DNA of 64,000 nucleotides, from contig OW028580.1 of assembly GCA_932294295.1 (NCBI GenBank), positions 29,762,396 to 29,826,395 of the forward strand, read 5' to 3'. The translations under genes were made by a program, and so were the position numbers. The stretch comes from Alitta virens (taxonomy: Eukaryota > Annelida > Polychaeta > Phyllodocida > Nereididae). Below, piece by piece: positions 1 to 12,200 of this stretch. Position 1 is the stretch's first letter. Every line of letters begins with the position of its first letter. The notes beneath the pieces were generated by a model, which searched no databases, was not told where the DNA came from, and was given only the letters and a program-made list of their open reading frames with translations.

Positions 1-37
1 TGGCTAGTGTTTGTCAAAACAAAGCTATGTCACCTAC

Positions 38-215
38 CTGATAAACAATTCCCACGACCAAAGCAATCATTTGTACACAAGTAATTACTGATGTCGGGGA
101 ACGGGTCTTCTGTTATATTCTGTGCAGAAAGGGGTTCATTGGCATTCAACTCAGCTCGACACCTTGTTCGCACCAGTTCCTCATAAACAGGTCCATAATT
201 CAGGTCATCTGTCCT
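38..215 (-). CDS. Unit E: EGF-like start (continues beyond window)
   Basis: 178-nt exon. It encodes NYGPVYEELVRTRCRAELNA and then YLCTNDCFGRGNCLSG, the first half of the EGF-like module seen in every unit. Its donor (CAG|GTAGGTG) shows that coding continues to the left of base 1. Confidence 0.85.
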
Positions 216-3200
216 CTGAAATACCAAATAAATACATATATAGTATATACTCAGGTATGTAACTTGATTTTAAATTGCATCAATAAATGCAATTTTGCTG
301 GAAAAAAGACTAATTACTCACTCCTGTGTCTTCAACACAGCTTTCGATATCAAAATCAAAGGTATCGTTGAGAAGTGGAGAACACTGGCTGAACAGGTCA
401 GTCCCATTGATTTGACCCGAACAAGCAGCTCTAGCCTCATCTTCAGTGATTCCAGAAGCAGTAGGCCAAGTCACATTCTATCAAAACATATCATTGGTTT
501 GAAAATAAGTACCTTGAAACAACATGACAATTTGTTTATATGAGGAATTATGAAGATGATTGTTTTTCTCACCTCTGGCGCTTCATAAGTAATGTCATAC
601 AACTGGTCATCCACATTGTCATAAGCTTCATTAACGGTGCTATCATCTGACACTGACCGTTTGCGCCTCTTGCTAATTACAGTGCTTGGGGCAAAACTGC
701 GATCGCTGATCATCCAGTCTGTTAAGTCATTGAGTTCACCTGTAGCATATTGGAAATTAATTACACAACCTTACATAACCTGTCCTAGTTTTGGCAGAGC
801 ATGATTATTTGCATGTATTTTAGAGAAACATGCCATTGACACATTTACAGCATAATCTTTAAGTTGAGGCTTGCACTGAAATTTTCACGTTTTTTTTTTT
901 CAATAAGTGTTGTATGTAACAACGTAATATCAATGAACAATATTAAAGTATTTAACACATATGGATTAGGTTTGGTGTTGAGATCAGAAGATGACAGTAA
1001 GTAGTTAAATTGTACCTCCATTATATAAAGAACACAGTTGCAAGTCAAGGCCCATGGCGCATGTCCATTCCTGGTTGCCAAGACAACTGCACCATGTACC
1101 AATTCCAGCTGCATCTGAGTCAAATGACTCTGCAATCAAGCCGAACTGTAGAGACTGTTCGTCACTCGTTACCCTGGAAAGAAAAAGGTAAAAAGATGGT
1201 ATCTAATTTAGCAGAATTTAATGCTTAGGAAGCAGCCATTTTAAAGTAGTCCTTATATGGGAATAAAGTCATACCTCCATGAATCGGTAAATTGTCGAGG
1301 TCTGTCATTGAAGCCCCCTGAATTTCTGTCCACTGTAACTCCCTCAGAGTTGATAGAGTCGGTTTCTATGGTGCCATCATAAGTGCCACACAATCCTGAG
1401 AAAACAATTATATCAATAGAGCTGACAGTTCTTGATTTCGTCATCTCTCAGATTCATTACTTTATAGTAATAACAATGGTGGACATAACAGTACCTTGTA
1501 CACTGCCTACATCAGAAGCTGCAGGTGAGAGCTCAATGTTAACTTCGTAATGACCCCTTTTCAAGTCCTGGCGATGCATGGACACCCAAGCACCATTCGG
1601 GAGGATCACCTGAGGGAATATCAAAGCATGTGTGCCTGAATTTATTATCATTACCAATTTGCTGGTCTTATCATTTTTCATCCACTGTGACTATCAATCA
1701 TATAAGGTACACTGAACAACTACAAACCAGGAAGTAGCTGAAATACATGAACACAAGCTATTTAAGGTCAGCATGACTATTACCTTGTAGGTCTCACCGC
1801 CGTTGATTGAAAAAAGTTTGACCCCAGGAGTAAGTTCTTCATTTTTGTACAGGAAAACCCTGATGGTTTTCTCACTACTGATGACTGCGTCACTGTTCAG
1901 TGGGCACAGAGAAAGCTTAATTACGTCATCCCCAACCTACAAAGGTAGCAATTAAAGCTAATAAGACAAATTCCATGTTTCCAATCATAATTACCAAATG
2001 AAAATGAAATCAAGAATTAATCAAGTGAGGTCTGCAACTTACTAGCTTCATATATCGAATATGAAACCTAACAGGGCTATTTATGTGTGAACCGAGCACC
2101 CTACACAAATAATTACTAGGTATCATGGAAATGATCAGGCATGACCTTACCTTGACCAAAATGCCACAGTTGCAAGACGCTTCAGCCCTAAATGAGCAAC
2201 GAATCTGAATTGTTCTTATCTCATATGGCAGAGTCTGGTGGCGATATAGGACAAACTCTCCTGCTTCATACAGGTTAAACTTCCTAAACACCAGAAACAA
2301 CAAATACACTCCATGAAATGCAAATGGGTCACAGGTACATATGAAACTTCCAGAACAGATACGCAGTTTAGTTGGAGTATGTCTGGAGTATGATTGAATT
2401 AAACAGAATTTTGAATTGAACTTTATTTAAAGTGGATGGCACACAGATATATAAATCTACAAGGTGGTTCTCCACAGATTAGCAGTAAGATCAGTAAAGA
2501 ATTAGAAATGTTAAATTTAAATTGACTATATATATATCTATATATGCATGAATTTGGTAAATAGACAATTTTATTTAAATATATCTGAGGAAAAACATCA
2601 GTATTAAAAAATAGTAAAAATATCATAAGGTTAATCAATTTAAATAATAACTAGCTGTAGAGGGCAAAGTAGCTGGGGTTAGCTAATAAAAAAAGTAGTA
2701 ATAATGAGAAACAATTATCTATGTTAACCTTGTTGTTATTGTACTATAAAAATAATAATTAAAAGGAATATGATCATACCATCCATAATATGTTGTTAAG
2801 TGAGGGTCACCCCAAGTCGTACACAGAACAGAATCCAAATTCCCAACATTATTTTCAACAGTTATCTGAAAGCAATAAGCTACCATTCAAAATATAAACA
2901 TTGGTTCTGCAAAAAATTTTCGATTCAGAAAGAAATTTGTATTAGACAGCTGTCCACATCAATGAGGACTAATAGGCCATACAAGTGAGCACAAAAAATC
3001 CATTTCAGGCAATAATTGTGACTCGTTTTAAATTCAGTCGGCCTCTTCTCATGGACATCAAGTGAGATTATAATTAAAGACAACATACAGAGACTGATCC
3101 AACAGAAGCACTGCAAAACTGCTGGCCATTCCTCTTTTTGGTCACAGTCAAAGAAACCCGTCTTGTTTGAGATCCATCATTCCTGCCATCTTCCGTTCCC

Positions 3201-6200
3201 TTCATGGGAATGCTGTATATGCTTTCTAAAATAAATACAGTGGTTTCTAAAATAAATACAGTATCTATTGGCATGATGATATATTATCCATTTGACAGTA
3301 CCATTCGTAATGCTTAAGTATACCCAAACCTAATAAGGTCACCCTAGATTATGAAAGCCAAAATTATTTGTAACAGTAAATTTTAACACAGGCGCTAGCC
3401 GGAAAATTACACTAACTACCTAATAATTATAAGCAATGATAAATTATTTTTCGGCTGGCGCCTGTGATTTTAACCATGTATATCAAACCCAAGGATTTTC
3501 ACTACAACCCCATCAGTCCAAGTTCCAAATAAATAGGCTAAAGCTGACACCGAAAATTAAAAAAAAGTTCACACCTGGAGACCAAACTTGGTCACTAATG
3601 ATCTTTCCGCATTGAGGTCCCCCAGAAGCCTCGTCCACGGGGCCCAGCATGAGCTGGTTGATCTGGATGCCCGTCTCTTGGCAAGTGAACTCTGAATTAT
3701 CCATCTCCACAACTGCTGTTAGCTATGAAAGTAAATTCCAAACAGAGTCAGTGATTGCATTGGTTAATCTCAATGATCACCTCTGTTATATTCCAAAGTA
3801 TCTTTTTCTTGAAAGTTGAACAAATTATAAATGCACTTACATATACAGAGATGTCTCCAGTGATGTCATTGTCACACAGGTATAAAGGAGGAACGGTTAG
3901 CTGGAGATCGATGCTCCCAACCTGTCCTTCATTCACACTTAATGCAGATGATGTAGCCTGTACATGGACGTATCATTTAAACACAGAATTACTAAAAATT
4001 CCTCTTTCTGATTAGGGCTGTCCCATTTAAAAAGAGGGGGGAGGGGGTTGTGGTGGACCTGAAGATTTTTTTTCAAGGGGGGGGGGGGGGGGCTCTGGGG
4101 AAAACTGATATCAGGGGAGGCCAGGAGGGGGAGTGGTTGACCAGTATTTTCTTAATATCTTAAGGGGTCTGTCAAAACCCAGATATCGAGGGGGGAGGGG
4201 GGGGCCTTGGGGCTAAAAATGTTCAGGTCCCCCCCCTTTTTAATGGAACAACCCTTAGTTACAAGCACCAACACATTAAAACATATCCTTACCAACACAT
4301 CAGCTCTGAATTCTGAACTGCAAACTTCAGCGCTCGTTAAGCCAGCACAGGTACCACTTGTTATGGTCAGGTTGACACAACACGCCATCTGGCAAAACAA
4401 AGAAACGTCCAAATGAATTTCCTTACATCACCTCAATATTCGAAACATAATATTTACTACCAAGACTTAAAATACACACCGGTATCTGGAATATATCTCC
4501 TGCAATATCTGCTACAAGAAGTTCAGCATTTAAAGAGCTGGATTCCACGTTCTCAGTCTTGATAACCTCTCCATTTACAATCCATTGGACAACCATACCA
4601 GCCTGAAATTCACAAAAACCCTCAAAAAGTACACAGGTGCAAAATTACATATTTTGACCAGCCAGTTACAAATCAACTCCATAAGTCTGCAAAACCAGCC
4701 ATAACAGGAAAAAATGCACAATAACAGGCAATTCAGCCCTTACTCGTTCAGTGCTGTTGATGCTACACACAAATGAGACACCAGCATCGCCGGACTGGAC
4801 CGCAGAAAATGACACTGCATCTGCAGGTGGTGGTTCTGCAAGGAGTAAAATAGCCATTGTGGTCACGGCAAGTGAGCTCTTGGATACACGGATTATACGC
4901 TAGATAACCGACTCAACGTAGGAAAAGAAAAACATAGCCTACCAGTACAGGGCTCTGTAGTACCATTAGTTTCAGATGCGGTGGTCGGCATTGGTGCAGG
5001 AACTGAAGTTGTATCCAGGTTAACTTCCGTGGTTTCCATGGGTGCATTTGATTTTGTAGTACGGTCAGTTACTCCAACTTTGGTTGTAGGGTCAGTTACT
5101 TCTGCTGTTGAATCTGCAATGAAAATTACACACAATTCAACTCAATCCAATTCCATTCAAATCAATTCAATTTTCAATTAAATTAAATTTTATGTTGCTG
5201 CAACAAGCAACTAACAAATGTGAAATAGAAAAAAGGACAACACAAGGTTTACTGGCATAACATTACAAACTAGAAAGCTACAGAGTCCGGCAGAGTACCT
5301 TCAGAAGGGACCAATCAAGCAGAAAATCAATAAAAGACTATAGTTGAACATAATGTGCGTACATACTAAGCGGCAGGGCGAAAAACAGCAGTTAACTAGT
5401 GTTTTCATCTGGAATACGATTGGCGACATCACCCAGGAGGCGACATCACTCACGAAAACGAAGTGATAACAAAAGCTCTCCCCCCTCCGGGGGGCAGAGC
5501 TAATGATAAAAAGGTTAAATGGTCCTGTTTTCAGCCCAGTAACATTGGTTACACTTGAGATTATACCAATGAATGATACACCACAATACACCAATGGTAC
5601 ATTATTCTACTGCTTAAGGACACCTGCAGTGCAAAAGGACATTACCGTTCATCATTTGCATTGCTTCAATAGTTTCTTTTGTCGCACTAGTGAAGGTCAC
5701 AGATCCCAGTTCACAAGCAACATACTTAGGGCTTGCCTGCAAAAAATAGTAAAACACATTCAGTTTTCATCAATGTAGGCGCGGATTAATAAAAAATACC
5801 ACAATTGTGTGCTAGACCACATGATACAACAGCAACAGTGGTCCCTAACAATGATGAGGCTAACAAAATACCGGAAGATCAATTGGTCGGCCAAAGAAGA
5901 AGGATTGGGAAGAGCTGTTCTTGATAATCATCACCATTTCAAATACATGCTGACGAACGACTAGAGTGTTGTTAATGTGCACAGATATTCCTTGATCAAG
6001 ACGCCAGGAAATGTCCAGTTCATGGAAGACATCCAGCAACAGGGGAGGGAATTCTGCCACCCACTGGCGATCAGTGGTCCTGACAATGACCTGAAAATAT
6101 GACAATGAGGGACTCTCAGGTCAACAGGGGGAGCTATGTACCGGTCCTAAAGTCTCTGTTTGATGACATCATCATACAATCAGGTCATTAAATAAGCAAA

Positions 6201-9200
6201 AAGACGGTAACCCACACATCGTCCTCCTGAAAATGTGCCTTGGTAACCCATGGTCGGTTACATGAAATTTAGGTTAGGTAAAATATAGGGTAAGTCGAAC
6301 AAAATTGCGTTCGCGGCATTTCAGTTTAAGGTAACCTCCAGGAGAACGAAACGATCGTTCGCCTATTAAGCTCAGGCCTGATTAAAAGCATTGATGATGT
6401 CACAAGGGTTGTGAGGACTGGCATGCAGCTCCCTCTGTTGACTTAAAAGTCTCCCATTATGTCTTGCCAATGATATTGATAACTTGTCGAAATGCAAGTA
6501 AATCTGGCCGTCATCATTGCGAAAGTATAATCGCAAATTGCATGTAATAAACTGATAAAAAAAATTTTTTTTTAAATTAATGGCAGGGATCAGTTATTGC
6601 ATATATGTAGAAATATGTCCAGAACTCACCAGTAACGTATTACCATGGAACAAGAAAGCAACTCCAGTTGACCCCACAATGTCTGCACCACTGGTGAAGA
6701 TGACCTGCCCATCCACTAAAGCCTTTAGACAGATTGTAAATGCAATGTTAATTCCAGAATTGGAGCACAAATCCACATTAGCAAGGCAATCCTCTCCTAT
6801 TAGTTCTATCACAATGTATCTGTTAATTCCATTCAAGGTCACAGTGTCCTCAGTTTCACCAATGGCACCAATCTGAATAAAAAATGTAATGAATTTTAAA
6901 GCACAATTCAGACCTTTTAAAACAACTTATCCACATCAAATTACCATCTTAAGAGCACTACAATGTCTTACCTCAAAATTAATTAGCTGAGCCTAAAAAT
7001 AAAGAAACAGAATCACCCATAAGGAAATAACAAACAGTTAATCTCATCAATCAAATTTGTCTTGCGACTACATGATATGGTACCTTTGCCTGGGGCAGGT
7101 CCAAAATGAAGCCATTAATAACACTCCAGCTGAATACCACAGTCACTATGGAATTGACATCTAGAGAAATGCGCATCTCTGCTTTCTCAAAAAGCAAATT
7201 TCTGTCTCCCATTGACTCTAAATGTAAAAAGTGAAATAAATAAAATTCCAATAAATTAGAGCAATAATTTTAGAGCACCTGAAATACTTGATCAATGAAA
7301 GCTAGACACAATATTTTGAGCAACATTCCAGTTATTCAAACTACATAGATAAATATTACACCAACCATAACAGGCTCTGAGAGCGTAAGTTGCGTAGGAC
7401 GCAGTGCCTTGAACTACATCACCAATTGAAGGAGCTTTTCCGACACCACTCATACGGCACACAAGATCAGCGGTATTTTCTTTGAATGGCACGATGGAAC
7501 TGCCACCAGAATTAGCATCATAAATGCCAAGAATATCCCCAGGTTCAACAGCCCACTCCAGGTCCTTGTCCTGTAAAGTGAATGAGCAAGGAAAGCAAAC
7601 ACATTAAAGCATGGCAATATCACTTTAATTAGGGTGATGAACCACGAAGTACCAGCCAACATTATGCTCAGATGCAGCTGGACTTTCTACAATTTCAACA
7701 TTGAATAGCAACGATGTAGTTCCACAAACCTTTAGAGTAATGTATCCCACTTCTGGTGTGACAAAATCATATTTAGACACGACAGTAAATTTACATGCAG
7801 TGGGGAGTAGTTCCGATCTCAAATGCAAAATTGTCAAAGATTCTCCAGCATTCATACTGTGAAGATACAGCGAAGTCACTTTGCCAGGTTTGTAAAATAG
7901 GGTGTTCACGAGAGCAATGAGAATTCCTGTGTCAGTATCCACAGTTTCTGTCATCAATGGTGCCTCTGGACTTCCAACAGCTGAAAGAGAAACAGGAGGC
8001 ACCAGCATGAGAATTGGTATCGACAATCACTAACCCAAACCCTGACTACAGAGTCTTAGAAACTCAATGATCATTAGGGAACTATACAACAGGTATAATG
8101 ACCCCAGAGGTTCAAAATTATTACATTGCCAAGAAATTTGATCAATCAAGTTTAGTTGGCCTTGGAGTGGTCATTTTCACTAACTGACCGAGAGTTCCAA
8201 TGCTGTAACATTTTGTTTTTATGAATATACTGTTATGGACTCATCATAGACATCGTTCACCTACAGGGTTCTAGGGCAACACAAGCAAGCCATCTGTGTT
8301 GGGCTCTGCGCCTGCACAAGAAAAAAGACCTCAGAAAGTGAAGACAAAAAAGGCCACATTTGCAATGCTTGCCAGGACCAGCTCTACCTACACAATGCAC
8401 CAGCAATGGTTATGTTGAGTCACCCGGATATATAATGATATGCATGTTATCGGATCTGGCAGTCATGAAAAGCTACAAAATGTGTGACAGGACGAGTTCC
8501 TGGTGCTGAGTTTTGTGGACAAGTATAAACACGCTTGCCCATACACACAATAACATACACACAAGCGGATTCCAGTATATCCACAGGATAGGGTAAAAAT
8601 TGCAACACAGGGGTACTTACAACGTGCGCACACCATTGGTTCCCTGCACACATAGCCTTCCAGTGAAGTACAAAAGACGTCACTCCATCCCCATCGGTCC
8701 TCCTGGCTCATTGATACACACTCCTCCTCAATGTTGTTTGGCTCTCCCGTCTTCCAGTTGGCTAGGTCCGATTTCATTCCTGGTGGGAGGACATAGTTTT
8801 CTGCTGCATCATGGGGACCTTTCAGACCTAAAAAAATTAAAACCACACTTATAACTTGCATCAGATTGATTTCAAAGATGATTAAACTGCATTTAAGTAC
8901 CTGGAGGATATATGACTGCCCTCTGACAGGACTATATGTTACAATTCTTTACATCAACATTCATAGACTTGGTAACTTAACTCCAGATGACGTCAAATGA
9001 ATCTGGGGTTCCCATTGGCCACGGCTGTCTCTTAGAGTGAATTTGATATAGAAACTCTCGTGACACTATTGTAACTTGGCGCATGCGTGCCAAGGCAGGA
9101 TGCTCTTGTAGCTTCCTTGCCCAAAAAGAACATGTCGAGTGACTAATGCAAGTATTAAATAAATGCCAGGGGGACTGGGGAGCTATTGAATAATTATGAC

Positions 9201-12200
9201 TGGTTGTGCTATTTTCCACTTCTGTTTACTCCGGCAAATGTCGGGAGTACGGGGGTCGAGTGATTTGTCTCACGTGACTTCTCATTTCGGCCAACTCGAG
9301 CCGGTGTTCAGATTAAAACTTTCGTCACCCGAGTCACTGGAGTAACCCTTGTACCTTAATCGAATATGCTCTAAGAGTCTTAGACTCACATGATGTTCTC
9401 TGGTGTTTACTTTTGGATATAATAAATATCTCCACGGTGATGAAATTGAATGTCCCTGATTGATGAATTTCATTTTTTTTCTGCAAAAAGTTAGTGAAAA
9501 AGAACTTAAAACACAAATATCAATTACTAACCAACAAATCTAGTCTTAATGCCTGTGGCTTTGGCAATGTCGTCTACATGCTGTTTGACAAACTCAAGTT
9601 CATCATCTGCCTGGGGGTAATACAAGGTGCCTCCTCTTCTGGCACAGGCAACCTGGGCATCTTCATAAACTTCCTTCTCCCAAGACAAGTGGTAGCAATA
9701 GTCTTCGAAGGAGAGGGCATCAGAAGGACAGTGGAATCCCGTCTCATCTGCACAACATACAAATTGATTACTATCTGAATGCAACAAATATTTCACAGGG
9801 AAATTTGCCAGTTAATATCATAGTTACCCATTTCAAAAACACCAGCTCTGACAAGGGCATCCGTGTCTCCATTTAACAGGAACACCAGGGATTGAATAGA
9901 AAATGACACGGATACACTCGATTTCCCAATCGTCCATTTGGTTGTTCGAACTATCTTGGTGACAATAATATCTCTGGCAACACTGTGGTCAGCAGAGCCC
10001 ACCAGTCTGAAAGATAAATCCACACTTCTGGTTTAAATATGATGCTACATCTGTTGTGTATCATAACATACCATTGCACTACTGCACTGCTGGTGGTGGT
10101 CGGTGGATTTGGGCTTTACGTCCTGTATTTTGGCACCTGATGGGCTAATTAGGACAGGCAATGAGACGAAGGATGAAACAGCCATCCAACATAGGCTCAA
10201 CCGGTAATTGAACCCGGGACCCAGTGGTTGGAAGCCCAGCGTGCTACCACTGAGCTAGGCCACTGCACTGCTATTATCAGACAAGTCCTGTCCTCCAACA
10301 CAACTTTTAATTACCTGCCATTGAAGTAAATCTTCAAACCAATATTAGCTTTCCATGCTATGTCTAATTTCATCCACTTTCCAAGATGCACTTGGTTGGA
10401 TGGCACTCTTACTGACCAAGCCTCGGTCTTTGCGCTCACAGAGAAGACAAGTGAAGAAAAACGGAAGCTCACAGCAAAGCCATAAGAATTTCCATCATTC
10501 CCTCCATTGCTTATATAAACAGCGTTTTCTTCAAGAGAGCCAAACTGCAACTGCAAAATAAAATCAGTTTATTAATGAGTAATAACGACTGATCATGGCT
10601 GAAATTAACACATTACATTGAAACTTCTTGACAACAATTTACAGAGATGCTGCGAGTAAGTTCAACAAAACAGTGTGCATGTCATAATCAGGCAGTAGAG
10701 TTTCAGGTTATCCCAGGTAGTCACAACAGTCAATCAGCATTAGCCAAAATGTGAGACAGCATCATTCAATGTAAAACACCAGGAAAATTGGTGTGCAATC
10801 TGTACATGTAAATATATACACATTTATCTTTTTTATATGGATTTGTCAATAAAAGTTTATATATCAGGAATTCTGATTGCACCCTATCTGTATTTGTTTC
10901 ATTTAGTAATGCTTGATGGCTTGTTGAGTTGATATCTCCAGTTTTTTAATAACTTACCACTGATGATATTGTAAGTCCCTTGTTACATAATAGGATGTCA
11001 CTCAGGCAGGTATTTGGTGTTCCGGTTATGACTAGATGTTGGTTCTTCATCCCAAACTGGAGGACTTTGAGACCATTTGGACCTATTACTGGCATAAGTC
11101 CACCGAATAATTCCAACACATAAGTAAAAGTGATCAGCTTAACTTTCGTAATGAATGTCCATGTGATTTCCGTGATAGTGACAGCATTTATAATTTTCTG
11201 ACCTGCAAAAAAAAAGGTTAATATGGAGTCACTTTTACACGACAGTTTGGCCAACTACGTTACAATACCTGGCATCAGCCATAATATACGGAGGAAAAAT
11301 GTCGTTACTAAATGTCATACCACTGCGGCTCCACTTGTTGGGTGTACTTATATCACAGGCTTCGTCAGAATTTTCCGGGTTGGGCTGACCAGATAGGAAA
11401 CATTTTCCATCAATGTTGCAATTTCCAGACTGAAAATATGTCCAGGTTTATAGAAACAAACAATTTTGGTCTCAATATCAAATGGTCAACTGACAGAATT
11501 GCTTTAGACAATGACTGCAAACATGCATCAATATATGACAGCTCTCAGGAAAAATACCACAAAATACATCGCAATTTACCTTAGCTTTTTGGAAACCCTA
11601 TATATGTATTTATATATATAATAAAAAAACTAACAAACCTTTCGTGTGCACCACCCCACTAGGTCAGAATTTATCTGACAATCATAACAGTCTGTATTAT
11701 ATACAAGGATGATGAACTTCAGTGAGAACGTCTTCCCATCATAGGAAAACTGAAATCAATACCAGAGATCAGACAGTAAGGCTTAACATTATTTTCGTTG
11801 TTTCCATATCATCATAAACTGGTACATGATAAATGAAACTCAAGACCAACCTGACCAAAATAGGAATCCTCAGAAGGAAGTTCACAGAATATCTTTGAGC
11901 GGGTAAGGAGGAACGCCCCTTTGTCAACTACTTTGTCTGCACTTTCTTCAAAGAACAATCGGTCACTCAGCTAAAAGAAATTGTGTAGACATAATGTATA
12001 GGCTGTTCAATTTGAAAAAAAGGGGGGGAGGGGGTGACCTGAACATTTTTTCAGATGTGTCTATGGAAAACTGATATCAGCGGAGGGGGTGTGGTTCACC
12101 AGTATTTTATTTTCTTCATATCTTAATGTCGCTTAATGTAGAAAAAAAGTGGGGGTGCGGGGGGGGGGGGGGGGGGGGGGTCTACAAATTTTCAGGTCCA

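Noticed and set aside
845..1135. Small stand-alone ORFs of 60-100 codons throughout the introns
   Set aside because: They are chance frames overlapping exon edges and AT-rich introns, without start context or family match.
4060..4100. G-runs as telomeric or assembly artefact
   Set aside because: They recur at the same place inside four copies of one MITE family, though exact run lengths may be unreliable.
10180..10261. A functional tRNA-Gly gene
   Set aside because: A and B boxes are present but acceptor and anticodon stems pair poorly, and a 3' body plus 11-bp target duplications show it is a SINE.
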